From Candidatus Peribacteria bacterium (GTDB lineage: Bacteria; Patescibacteriota; Gracilibacteria; UBA1369; LOWO2-01-FULL-3), in the NCBI GenBank assembly GCA_943358175.1, contig CALRGV010000011.1:1-35192 (forward strand): 35,192 nt of DNA. The letters run 5' to 3'. Within the stretch, counting starts at the first letter, position 1; each line of letters opens with the position of its first letter. The translations under genes and the position numbers were made by a program. Below, piece by piece: positions 9,607 to 17,382 of the stretch. The notes beneath the pieces were generated by a model. It did not search any database. It had not been told where the DNA came from and saw only the letters and a program-made list of their open reading frames with translations.

Positions 9607-10224
9607 ATGCACTCCTCAGCCTTTGATCCGATTAAATCTGAATCTATTCTTATTCCAACCGTAATTGAAAAAACTCACGCCGGAGAAAGATCCTTTGATA
9701 TCTACTCTCGCTTACTTAAAGACCGTGTAATTTTTTTGGGAACCGGAATTGATAGCCATGTAGCAAACTTGATTGTCGCTCAATTACTATTCCTGGAAAA
9801 CGAAGATCCGAAAAAAGATATTATTATGTATATCAATAGTCCCGGTGGTCACGTCACGGCCGGTTTAGCTATCTATGATACTATGCAGTATATAAAACCG
9901 GATGTATCTACAGTATGTCTCGGTATGGCCGCTTCCATGGGCGCAGTACTTCTCACGGGTGGAGCCAAAGGAAAAAGATTCTGTTTACCAAATTCCGAAG
10001 TAATGATTCACCAACCTTTAGGTGGAACAGAAGGTCAAGCTTCCGACATCATTATTCATGCTGATCACATTAAGAAAACTAAACACATTTTAAATGGCAT
10101 TCTTGCCAAACATAGCAGTCAACCACTCAAGACAGTAGAAAAGGACACAGATCGTGATAACTACATGGATGCCGAAATGGCCAAAAAATACGGCCTGATA
10201 GACAGTATCATTGATAAACGCTAA
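9607..10224 (+). CDS. clpP: ATP-dependent Clp protease proteolytic subunit
   Basis: This 205-residue protein is the barrel-forming serine protease subunit that degrades proteins unfolded by ClpX or ClpA/C. The catalytic triad is visible: S110 in GMAASMGA, H135 in MIHQPLGG and D184 in [24 protein letters not shown] (about 76-81), which forms the oxyanion region, is intact. Length matches the family. No Clp ATPase gene lies nearby. The stop overlaps the stop of the convergent rimK-like gene. The ATG has no Shine-Dalgarno sequence but a clear extended -10 about 40 nt upstream. Confidence 0.97.
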   Translation: MHSSAFDPIKSESILIPTVIEKTHAGERSFDIYSRLLKDRVIFLGTGIDSHVANLIVAQLLFLENEDPKKDIIMYINSPGGHVTAGLAIYDTMQYIKPDVSTVCLGMAASMGAVLLTGGAKGKRFCLPNSEVMIHQPLGGTEGQASDIIIHADHIKKTKHILNGILAKHSSQPLKTVEKDTDRDNYMDAEMAKKYGLIDSIIDKR

Positions 10225-11129
10225 GTACTAGTAGTAGCTTGCCTGTGTCTCGTACCATACTCAATGGCGTAATCTACAATCGCTCCGGCAATACTTACTC
10301 CGGTAGATTTTTCCAATTCCTTGAAACCCGGATTGGAATTAACCTCCAAAACAACAGGCCCATTTGCTCCTCTTATCACATCGACACCACCATAAGTTAA
10401 ATCCAAAGCCTGCACCGAACGCAAAGCAATGGAAGCCTCTTCCTCTGTAATTTCCACCGGCCTACCTACGGCACCCAATTCTATATTGGATCTAAATTCT
10501 CCCTTTTTGGCTTTTCTCATCATAGAACCGACAACTCGCCCATTTACCACAAAAATTCTAATATCTTTTCCTTTAGAATATTTCACAAATTCCTGCAAAA
10601 GGTACATCGGCTGATCCCAAAGTAAAAATGATTTCAAAGCACGCATACTTTCAATAATAGTAACACCAACACCAAATGAACCAACGGGCTGCTTCACTAT
10701 AATAGGAAAACCACCAAGCAACTTTGAAGCCTCCATCAAATCATCCTTCCTCCTAACCACCATGGTTTTGGGAATTGGAATACCATAATGATCCAAAATC
10801 TGCATCGTCTTAATTTTATTTTTTGCAGCCTGAATCGCATGAGATCTATTGAACAAAGAAATCCCCATCATTTCCATCTGCTGAATCAATGACACATGCA
10901 AGTCCACATTATTCAAAATAGAAGGTCTTGTAATCATCACATCGTAATTCTCAAAAGGTTTACCGTCATACAAAAGCCACGGAGATTTGGAATCAAAAAT
11001 TAATTGGAATTTTGAAGCACGAAAAATACGCGCTACATGACCCCTTTCTCTAGCTACCTTTTTGAGCTCAATTTCTTCCTTCGTAGCCGTATTGCTCAAT
11101 GAACGATAGGAAAGAATACCTATTTTCAT
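10221..11129 (-). CDS. RimK-type ATP-grasp ligase
   Basis: This 302-residue protein has the RimK layout: an N-terminal pre-ATP-grasp domain ([10 protein letters not shown] to about 95), then ATP-grasp with K146 in IIVKQP, the glycine loop GSFGVGV (150-156), DIRIFV (189-194) and the metal-binding E262-V-N-S-N-P. RimK adds glutamates to the C-terminus of ribosomal protein S6; relatives make other amide bonds (LysX, CofF, mutually similar by eye). I call the family, not the substrate. It converges on clpP, with overlapping stops (CTAA). It is divergent from the lipoprotein gene across about 95 bp carrying a palindrome. Confidence 0.88.
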   Translation of the reverse strand: MKIGILSYRSLSNTATKEEIELKKVARERGHVARIFRASKFQLIFDSKSPWLLYDGKPFENYDVMITRPSILNNVDLHVSLIQQMEMMGISLFNRSHAIQAAKNKIKTMQILDHYGIPIPKTMVVRRKDDLMEASKLLGGFPIIVKQPVGSFGVGVTIIESMRALKSFLLWDQPMYLLQEFVKYSKGKDIRIFVVNGRVVGSMMRKAKKGEFRSNIELGAVGRPVEITEEEASIALRSVQALDLTYGGVDVIRGANGPVVLEVNSNPGFKELEKSTGVSIAGAIVDYAIEYGTRHRQATTST

Positions 11130-11186
11130 AAATCTGCCAGTAATAAAACAAGCCTGAGTCTATACACTATTTATGCAAAGTCAACC

Positions 11187-11207
11187 CACGGCGTAGCCGT
11201 GTATAAT
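11187..11207 (+). promoter_or_regulatory. Palindrome abutting a perfect -10 before lipoprotein gene
   Basis: CACGGC-GTA-GCCGTG (11187-11201) runs straight into TATAAT (11202-11207). No good -35 is seen at 17 nt. The palindrome would sit in the spacer of this promoter, so it could be a repressor or activator site, or simply a hairpin. It lies in the divergent region with rimK. Confidence 0.45.
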
Positions 11208-11247
11208 TAAATATGATAAAATAATGCAAAAGCACCTAACTCATTAT

Positions 11248-11814
11248 ATGAAACTTAAACATTTAGCCGTCAGCATTGGATTTTTTTCTACTCTTTTTCT
11301 TACCGCATGCGGCAGCAGTGACAGCACCACCACGACAAGCACAACTCCATTAAAAGAAGGAAACAAAATTTATGAAAACGATAATTTTAGTTTACAAATT
11401 CCGATGCAATGGGAAACGATCGACAAAAGCAGCTTTACCAGCAATGTACCCGCAGAAACAATCATCGGATTCAGAAATCACGTAAAAAGTGATCTTTTTA
11501 CCGCTAATATAAATATTGCGCAAAAAGAAGTTGACTCAACTATGCCTGTAAAAGATTTTGCGAAAAGCAGTTTGGAAATCACGAGAAATAATCTAATTGG
11601 ATACCAATTAGTTAATGAAAAAGAAGGAAAAAACACATATTCCACGGAATTTGAAGGAAAAAAATCGGCCAGTGAACAAATAATTCATTTCAAACAATTA
11701 CACGTAATAAATAATAGCACCGCTTACACAATAACCGGCGCCTACTTACCAAATGAAGATGAAAGCGTCGTAAACGCTATAGGTGAAATGCTGGAGAGCT
11801 TTATGTTAAAGTAA
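11248..11814 (+). CDS. Lipoprotein of unknown function
   Basis: This protein of about 188 residues has a classic lipoprotein signal: a basic start, a hydrophobic core (HLAVSIGFFSTLFL) and the lipobox LTAC followed by GSS. A Ser/Thr-rich linker follows, then a folded domain beginning YENDNFSLQIPMQWETI. That opening is often seen in PsbP-like or DUF1795-like domains, but the match is weak. I chose the second ATG because it gives a normal signal peptide; an ATG at 11224 adds eight residues and would be almost leaderless. It is probably anchored on the outer face of the membrane. Confidence 0.75.
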   Translation: MKLKHLAVSIGFFSTLFLTACGSSDSTTTTSTTPLKEGNKIYENDNFSLQIPMQWETIDKSSFTSNVPAETIIGFRNHVKSDLFTANINIAQKEVDSTMPVKDFAKSSLEITRNNLIGYQLVNEKEGKNTYSTEFEGKKSASEQIIHFKQLHVINNSTAYTITGAYLPNEDESVVNAIGEMLESFMLK

Positions 11815-11816
11815 AC

Positions 11817-12062
11817 TTGGATGAGAGAAAATTTAGAGCATTAATCCATTTACACGATTACCATGAAGAAAAAGAAGAATTGAAATTTTGGTCGAAAGTA
11901 ACAAATATCCATACTTCACAATTTCATAAGTTTTACCGCAAACCAAACACGAAAATTCGTCAAAAGGAGGGCTACCACGGATGTATTTCTATTAGATATC
12001 TTGATGCTTCTATTGCCAAAAAGCTCAGTGCTTTGTATCATCAGCTGGCTCGACATTTATAG
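11817..12062 (+). pseudogene. Truncated C-terminal domain of a CPR homing-endonuclease-like/HTH protein
   Basis: The 81-residue frame begins at a TTG with no Shine-Dalgarno sequence, 2 nt after the lipoprotein stop. Its text (ALIHLHDYHEEKEELKFW, VTNIHTSQFHKFYRKP, GYHGCISIRY) resembles the C-terminal part of larger CPR proteins that have an HTH or LAGLIDADG-like N-terminal part, which is missing here. Its stop overlaps the first 2 nt of tRNA-Trp, and the likely tRNA promoter lies inside it. I read it as a decayed remnant, but a short functional gene cannot be excluded. The family link is from memory and needs a profile search. Confidence 0.5.
12013..12041 (+). promoter_or_regulatory. tRNA-Trp promoter inside the upstream reading frame
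   Basis: TTGCCA (12013-12018), 17 nt, TATCAT (12036-12041); each hexamer matches consensus in five of six positions. The predicted start near 12048 is about 13 nt before the tRNA. Confidence 0.65.
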
Positions 12063-12134
12063 GTCCTTAGTATAATGGTAGTACACGAGTTTCCAAAACT
12101 CTTAGCGTAGGTTCGATTCCTACAGGGCCTGCCA
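12061..12134 (+). tRNA. tRNA-Trp(CCA)
   Basis: Acceptor AGGTCCT/AGGGCCT with one G-U pair, anticodon loop TTCCAAA giving CCA, discriminator G as usual for bacterial tRNA-Trp, encoded CCA. The CCA anticodon reads only TGG, consistent with TGA serving as stop here. Confidence 0.96.
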
Positions 12135-12196
12135 GCAGCCACGAGGCAAAGCCGAGTGGGCATTGTGAGTTTAGAGAGAGAGATCTTTTAAAATAA

Positions 12197-12271
12197 GGCG
12201 CCATGGCCAAGTGGTAAGGCAGCGGTTTGCAAAACCGTTATTCTCCAGTTCGAATCTGGATGGCGCCTCCA
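12197..12271 (+). tRNA. tRNA-Cys(GCA)
   Basis: Acceptor GGCGCCA/TGGCGCC, anticodon loop TTGCAAA giving GCA, discriminator T (U), the known Cys identity base, and encoded CCA. It follows tRNA-Trp by 62 nt on the same strand and is probably co-transcribed. Confidence 0.96.
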
Positions 12272-12317
12272 ACAAATTTTCTCGCAACCCTCCAAATCAA
12301 AATATAGCCCACAACCT

Positions 12318-13022
12318 ATGCCCCTAAACACCGCCATAGTTAAAAACAAACAGCAATTCACGGAAGATGTAATAGAACTGGAATTTGAGACACCGCAGCC
12401 CTTCAATTTTGTGGCCGGACAATTTGTGACTTATAAAGTTACGGATAAAGTGCCACCATGCTTCAGGGCCTATTCCCTCTCCAACGCTCCAATAAAAGAC
12501 GGAAATATCCTAGCCACATGCCTTAAAGTAGTCCATGACGGACGCGGCAGCAACTGGCTGAATAGTTTGAAAATCGGTGACAAAGTGGAATTCATGGGAC
12601 CAAGCGGCAAATTAATTTTCCAAACCACTCCGGAAAAACTCGCTCTTTTTATCGCCACCGGCACCGGTATCACTCCCATGAAATCGATTATCGAAGATGA
12701 ATTAAATAAGGGGAATAGGCAAAAAATGCACTTACTTTTTGGCTTACGTCACGTCAAAGATGTTTTCTATAAAAACCATTTTGAAAATTTATCCGCAAGA
12801 TATCCAAACCTCACCGTCGAATACACACTTTCCCGCCCGGAAAATGATCCATGGGCAGGCTCAAGCGGCCGCGTCACGGAAATATTAGACAAAATGAACC
12901 CAGACCCAAAAACCACCGAAATTTACATCTGCGGCCTCAAAGATATGATTAACGACGTGGTCACACTACTAAAATCCAAAGGCTTCGAAGACACCTCCAT
13001 CCACGAGGAAAAATACAATTAA
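12318..13022 (+). CDS. Ferredoxin-NADP reductase-like FAD/NAD(P) oxidoreductase
   Basis: This 234-residue protein has both domains of the FNR superfamily. The FAD-binding barrel carries RAYSLSN (50-56). The NAD(P) domain has GTGITP (115-120), FGLRHVKDVFY (about 141-151) and ICGLKDMI (204-211). The length fits a minimal reductase without a fused ferredoxin domain. It would pass electrons between NAD(P)H and an iron-sulfur or flavin partner, which is not encoded nearby. FNR, dihydroorotate dehydrogenase electron transfer and phenol hydroxylase reductase subunits look alike, so the partner is unknown. The gene starts 46 nt after tRNA-Cys. Confidence 0.88.
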   Translation: MPLNTAIVKNKQQFTEDVIELEFETPQPFNFVAGQFVTYKVTDKVPPCFRAYSLSNAPIKDGNILATCLKVVHDGRGSNWLNSLKIGDKVEFMGPSGKLIFQTTPEKLALFIATGTGITPMKSIIEDELNKGNRQKMHLLFGLRHVKDVFYKNHFENLSARYPNLTVEYTLSRPENDPWAGSSGRVTEILDKMNPDPKTTEIYICGLKDMINDVVTLLKSKGFEDTSIHEEKYN

Positions 13023-13032
13023 AATAGCGTAC

Positions 13033-13851
13033 TCAAATAGCGCCTTTTAAACTATTCCTCCAATATAACCTTGGTATTACATAATAGATATAAACGAAAA
13101 AAACCAGAACTAGAAATAAAGCCCCAAGATATTCATGAAATAAATCTATCGCTAAAACCTTGGAAACATATCCCCCAATCATCAGAATAATAGTTATTCT
13201 AAGCAAATTCAACAAAACAACAGCCACCAATCCTACGAAAAAAGCCGCAAAAAATCTCAACCACTTAAACCTCCTACCATCACTCATAAATACGGAAGAA
13301 ATCGCAAAGAAAAACACAAAAGTTAACAATGAAAAAATTCCAGCACATGGTGGACCGATATATACGGAAAAATCTTTAACCCGTATATTAAAATTCTCAA
13401 AATTAACAAAAGACTCTGAAGAAAAAAAAGGCAAAATTTTAGACAAAGAAAACACAATCATATTGGAAAAGAACGACCAGTGAGCAGATACCAGAAGCTG
13501 AGCAGACATATAAAGAAACACCGCAAACAGTATCAACAAAAGCTCTTTCAAATAGCGCCTGAAAAAATTCCAACCGAAAACAGTCAAAAACAAAAAGAAA
13601 TTAGCGACAACGATTTGAAAATAATACTTTGAAAGAATAACCGCATCATAACCATCAACGGAAAGATTGAGGTAACCCCTCAAAGTAGGAAATAAAAACA
13701 CGAAAAGAGTCGAAAATAAAAACAAAAAGGTCATATCCTTCTCCTGATTGGGATACTCAATATTCACAAAATCGATTCTCTTTACAATAATAAAAATGAA
13801 AAAAAGCGCCGGAAAAAAAATAAACAAGATATGGATCCTGAAGATGCACAT
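13033..13851 (-). CDS. Exosortase/archaeosortase family transpeptidase (5' end frameshifted)
   Basis: This 272-residue polytopic membrane protein carries the three catalytic residues of the exosortase/archaeosortase family: C169 in GPPCAGI, R218 in LLNLLRIT and H239 in FHEYLG, all next to hydrophobic helices. Such enzymes cut C-terminal sorting signals of PEP-CTERM type and attach the protein to a carrier. The N-terminus as called starts inside a hydrophobic region. A second reading frame at 13757-13990 supplies a more normal start, so the gene probably runs 13033-13990 with one extra base in an A run (8 A at 13813-13820 on the plus strand). No protein in the window shows a clear sorting tail. 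Confidence 0.82.
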   Translation of the reverse strand: MCIFRIHILFIFFPALFFIFIIVKRIDFVNIEYPNQEKDMTFLFLFSTLFVFLFPTLRGYLNLSVDGYDAVILSKYYFQIVVANFFLFLTVFGWNFFRRYLKELLLILFAVFLYMSAQLLVSAHWSFFSNMIVFSLSKILPFFSSESFVNFENFNIRVKDFSVYIGPPCAGIFSLLTFVFFFAISSVFMSDGRRFKWLRFFAAFFVGLVAVVLLNLLRITIILMIGGYVSKVLAIDLFHEYLGALFLVLVFFVYIYYVIPRLYWRNSLKGAI

Positions 13852-13990
13852 CTATTCCATACAGACTCTTAGTAACAAAGGGATAACAGTAATTTAACAA
13901 AAAGAAAATTCCAAAAAACAACACGCATCGCAGAAAATAAGATCTGCCTCTACACAAATAGTTCCAAATGTTTTTTAAAAATAAAATCAT
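13757..13990 (-). pseudogene. Probable N-terminal part of the exosortase in another frame
   Basis: This 77-residue frame has a basic start and one strong helix (FLRCVLFFGIFFLLNYCYPFV), then reads into the exosortase frame region. Removing one base in the 8-A run at 13813-13820 joins LQDPYLVYFF to PALFFIFIIVKRIDFVN, giving one continuous protein of about 318 residues. Past the run this frame gives implausible text (HFYYCKENRFCEY). The cause may be assembly error, real mutation or slippage. Confidence 0.6.
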
Positions 13991-14184
13991 CAATACATTT
14001 TAACATAAAAATGATAAAATGTCAAAAAGATGTTCTAGATATACTTATTTTGTAATTTGTAAATTTGAGCTACGGAAAACACACCCTAGTCATCACGCGA
14101 TGATGATTAAAATCGGCGATATAAAGCACCTTCGCCTTGAAGTCAGTCGAGACTATCTTACAAAAAATATTACAAAACATAAAC

Positions 14185-14270
14185 TGGTGCTCGGGGAGGG
14201 ACTTGAACCCTCACATCATTGCTGATACAGGATTTTAAGTCCTGCGTGTCTACCATTTCACCACCCGAGC
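14185..14270 (-). tRNA. tRNA-Leu(TAA)
   Basis: 86-nt class II tRNA on the minus strand: acceptor GCTCGGG/CCCGAGC, anticodon loop CTTAAAA giving TAA, a long variable arm (TATCAGCAATGATG), discriminator A and encoded CCA. Confidence 0.95.
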
Positions 14271-14346
14271 AAGGGGTATGAGAACTACCGCCCCATTTTT
14301 CCCTTTTTCTCCAACAAAATCAACCCCTTCTTGAAAATCCCACTCT

Positions 14347-14375
14347 TTGACAAAACATCAATCCTAATCTATAAA
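14347..14375 (+). promoter_or_regulatory. Kinase gene promoter
   Basis: TTGACA (14347-14352), 17 nt, TATAAA (14370-14375). The predicted start near 14382 gives a leader of about 19 nt. Confidence 0.78.
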
Positions 14376-14400
14376 TAAGCACTATAAATTTTGCAGCACG

Positions 14401-15345
14401 ATGCCAATAAAAAATCCGGGAGAAATAGAAACAGTCTTAGGACAAGATTTCAGAATTGAAAGAATTGTAGGATTCGGCAACTACGCTGAAGTCTACCAAG
14501 CAGTAAATCAAGACAACGGTGACAAAGTTGCTCTAAAAATATATTCTCGCCCAATTAATACGTTCGTAAGAAAATTAATTGATAATGGCCACAAAATTCG
14601 CAGTCAACACCCTGAAATTCCCAATAATCGACTTATAAATCCTTTTATTACTGAATTAAACAGTGCTACACCAAGAGTAGCATACAATTTTGTTGATGGC
14701 GTAAGCGCTACCCACCAAAGCGATACAGCAATAGATCTAACCCAGCAAATAAAATATGGCCGCTCTCTGGCACTAAACACAGCAACTACGTTAGACCCAT
14801 TGAAGAACAATGGGCTGATCCATAGAGACATAAAAGCAGATAATATACAAATTGAGCCAACCTTAGCTCATGCAACCTTAATGGACATCGATTCACTGAT
14901 CGAAGAAGGAAATCAACCAGATACAGGTGAATTTACATATGGCACCTCTCTATTCATGTCTCCGGAACAAATTATTCACGACAGCCACATCAGCCCAGCA
15001 TCCGATATGTTTAATCTGGCCGCAACAGTAACTTTTTATCATTTAGACTGGGAAACAGCCGCAATTATTGATATTGGTACAATGACAACTAATCCTAGCA
15101 TTGTTTTTAAAAAAAGAATTGGTTCCTCCATCACAAACTCCGTAGAAAAACAAAAACGCCTACTCAACCTGGATCGTTTTCCGGAAGAGGTAAGAGACCA
15201 GGCACACGGCTTGCTTATGTTTATAATAGCCGGACTGCAACCAGATCCCAAGGCAAGACCGGCCAATTCAACCGAAGTAAAACAATTATTGGACAGTACC
15301 AGAAACGCCACCATGTATTGCGGACCGGTCACATTTTCAATTTAG
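14401..15345 (+). CDS. Hanks-type Ser/Thr protein kinase, soluble
   Basis: This 314-residue protein has the glycine loop GFGNYAEV (24-31), lysine K46 in VALKIY, the catalytic loop HRDIKADN (141-148), the metal aspartate D162 in MDID, where DFG is usual, SPE (187-189) and D202 of the F helix. It ends soon after the kinase domain, with no membrane helix and no PASTA or FHA domain, so it is probably cytoplasmic. It lies 52 nt upstream of a lysozyme-SGNH fusion gene that has its own promoter; a cell-wall signalling role is inference only. The alpha-C glutamate is not obvious to me, so activity needs testing. Confidence 0.88.
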   Translation: MPIKNPGEIETVLGQDFRIERIVGFGNYAEVYQAVNQDNGDKVALKIYSRPINTFVRKLIDNGHKIRSQHPEIPNNRLINPFITELNSATPRVAYNFVDGVSATHQSDTAIDLTQQIKYGRSLALNTATTLDPLKNNGLIHRDIKADNIQIEPTLAHATLMDIDSLIEEGNQPDTGEFTYGTSLFMSPEQIIHDSHISPASDMFNLAATVTFYHLDWETAAIIDIGTMTTNPSIVFKKRIGSSITNSVEKQKRLLNLDRFPEEVRDQAHGLLMFIIAGLQPDPKARPANSTEVKQLLDSTRNATMYCGPVTFSI

Positions 15346-15347
15346 CA

Positions 15348-15376
15348 TTGAAAAACAGGCCATATTATGTTATAAT
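15348..15376 (+). promoter_or_regulatory. Promoter of the lysozyme-SGNH gene
   Basis: TTGAAA (15348-15353), 17 nt, TATAAT (15371-15376) with a TGn extension. It starts 3 nt after the kinase stop. Predicted leader about 15 nt. Confidence 0.8.
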
Positions 15377-15397
15377 TAACAGATTAAAAACAAAAAA

Positions 15398-17380
15398 ATG
15401 CGCATTTCCCAGAAAACACAAAATTTACTCTTCAATCACCGCTTTATCTTTGATAAAACAGGTGAAAAACCCACGTCAGTGCCCGCACAAGCGGAAAAGC
15501 CGGACGGAAAAAAATTAACGGAAGGGAAAATGGCTGAACGTAAAGTCTTAGCGGATGCTGAAGCAAAAAAGAACACAGAAAAAACTGAAGAAAAACAGGA
15601 AACTCCAGCTGGAAAAGTTCATCAAACCTACTTCGAAAAAACCGAAGCCATATCTGAAACAGACGCCGAAAAAGACCGCGAAAAACTTCGCGCAAACGAC
15701 ATCAAAACTATTCGTTTCAACTCCAGACTGCTCAAAGAAAAAGCTGAAAAAGAAGACGAATCCACCCAAGCACTAGGCATTAAAGAAGAAACTCAAAAAC
15801 GCATTAAGGCATACACCGATAAGACTGAAAAAGACTGGTATATTCTCAATTACCAACGCCTTGGTTCAGATAAGAAAGGGCAGACTCACGAAATGAATGT
15901 CGGACTTGGAGATATTTTATTAGATCCGGATATCAAAGAAATTCTGGTAAAAAAAGCCGACGGTTCAGTGATAAAAGCGCATCGAGGAGTAGTAGCGATT
16001 CGCCAAAATCATGCCGGTCGCCAAGCCTTTCTCGATGAAAACAATCAATATGTGGACACCTACACCGGTGATAAATTCCGCATTCTCAGTAATCAAGAAA
16101 CAGATCTGAAAGATCCAAAATCCCTCAAGAAATACTTGGAAGAATTTTCCACGGAAGAAAAGGTACGCCAGGAAAATAAAAAACATTTTGATGATGAAAT
16201 CAAAACAACGCAAGACCAAGACGCCTACTATACCGAAGCCAATCTTGACCCAAATAAAAGCATAGTTGAACAAATAAAAATTCCATTATCCGGTTCTCAA
16301 AAGGAAAGTGCCAGAATAATAGAAAAAGTCTTCAAGGAAAGCCTACAAGGCAAAGGACTTTCAGATGAAGCGATAGCAAAAATCATCGCCGCCGCCATTG
16401 TGAATTCCTACAAAGAATCCCGTTTAAATGCCTCAAACAGAACCGGCGACGGTGGCCACAGCATCGGTCTATTCCAAGTAAACGATGCCGGTGGAGCAGG
16501 TGCCTATCTCCTGAAAACCATGAGTCGCGAAGAATCTATTATTTACAGACAAAATCCGGAAAATAACTGCAAAATAATTCTCGAACGTGAAATCCTGAAA
16601 GGATTTGGTAAAACATTACTTGCCCGAGCAAAAGCCGGTGCCTCAGTCACGGAATTAGCGGCTATTTTCTCCAGAGATATAGAAAGGCCTAAAGATAAAT
16701 ACGGCGCTATGCAAGGTCGCGCAAAACAAGCTTTAGTAATGTTTGGCGAACGCACTTCAAACACCAGCGAGGAAATTGCCGAGAGAATAGACAATGGCAA
16801 AGAAGGATACAACGGCAAAGGCATTATCAAACTTCGCAGCAATCAAGACTCTTGGATTTTCGGAAGTAGCGGTGCGGTAGCTATGAACAACCTCAAAAAC
16901 GGCCTAAATCTAGGCAATACCGGCTTCTTCGGAATTGTCGGAATCAGCCCGGGTAAATTTTACGAAAGACTGCAAGGAACTTGGCCAAAAATCTCTCAAC
17001 TTAAATTACCAAAACAAGTTGTATTGGTAGGATTGGCCGCAAACGGACTGGGCTCAAATACCGACACGGCAGTTCAAAAAAATATTGACACCTATGCTTC
17101 AATCAAAAAATTCCTCGAGGAAAAAGGAGTAAAAGTAAAAATCGCCACTGTACAACCAGCCGCAGGTCTGGGCGACCAAATCAGCAGATTCAACAATGAA
17201 CTCCGCAAAAAATATGACCCAGACACTCTAATCGACATTGCCAAATACACCACCACAGAAGATGGCAAACATCTCAACAGTGAATACGCCTCAGCCGATG
17301 GCATTCACATGAGCAATAAAGGCTACCAAAAATTAGCCGGCCTGATAAAAAAAGGCGCCGACCAAGAAAAAACAGCCTGA
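15398..17380 (+). CDS. Lysozyme-like plus SGNH-hydrolase fusion protein
   Basis: This 660-residue protein has three parts. Residues 1-90 are charged and low complexity with no signal peptide. Residues about 90-232 form a module shared with the convergent neighbour (ends TGDKFRIL). Residues about 295-455 look like a lysozyme or lytic transglycosylase fold: catalytic E340 in YKESRLN, then HSIGLFQVN. Residues about 484-650 look like an SGNH hydrolase: S491 in GSSGAVAM, N549 in GLAANG, D634 and H637 in SADGIHMSNKGY. One reading is a peptidoglycan enzyme that both cuts glycan and removes acetyl groups. The catalytic roles are inferred from motif order. How it leaves the cell is unclear. The stop is TGA. 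Confidence 0.75.
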   Translation: MRISQKTQNLLFNHRFIFDKTGEKPTSVPAQAEKPDGKKLTEGKMAERKVLADAEAKKNTEKTEEKQETPAGKVHQTYFEKTEAISETDAEKDREKLRANDIKTIRFNSRLLKEKAEKEDESTQALGIKEETQKRIKAYTDKTEKDWYILNYQRLGSDKKGQTHEMNVGLGDILLDPDIKEILVKKADGSVIKAHRGVVAIRQNHAGRQAFLDENNQYVDTYTGDKFRILSNQETDLKDPKSLKKYLEEFSTEEKVRQENKKHFDDEIKTTQDQDAYYTEANLDPNKSIVEQIKIPLSGSQKESARIIEKVFKESLQGKGLSDEAIAKIIAAAIVNSYKESRLNASNRTGDGGHSIGLFQVNDAGGAGAYLLKTMSREESIIYRQNPENNCKIILEREILKGFGKTLLARAKAGASVTELAAIFSRDIERPKDKYGAMQGRAKQALVMFGERTSNTSEEIAERIDNGKEGYNGKGIIKLRSNQDSWIFGSSGAVAMNNLKNGLNLGNTGFFGIVGISPGKFYERLQGTWPKISQLKLPKQVVLVGLAANGLGSNTDTAVQKNIDTYASIKKFLEEKGVKVKIATVQPAAGLGDQISRFNNELRKKYDPDTLIDIAKYTTTEDGKHLNSEYASADGIHMSNKGYQKLAGLIKKGADQEKTA

Positions 17381-17382
17381 AA

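Noticed and set aside
14019-14225. 68-codon plus-strand frame overlapping tRNA-Leu(TAA)
   Set aside because: Its C-terminal text (GEGLEPSHHC) is the antisense translation of a tRNA, a common artefact; the same applies to the frame at 18983-19225.
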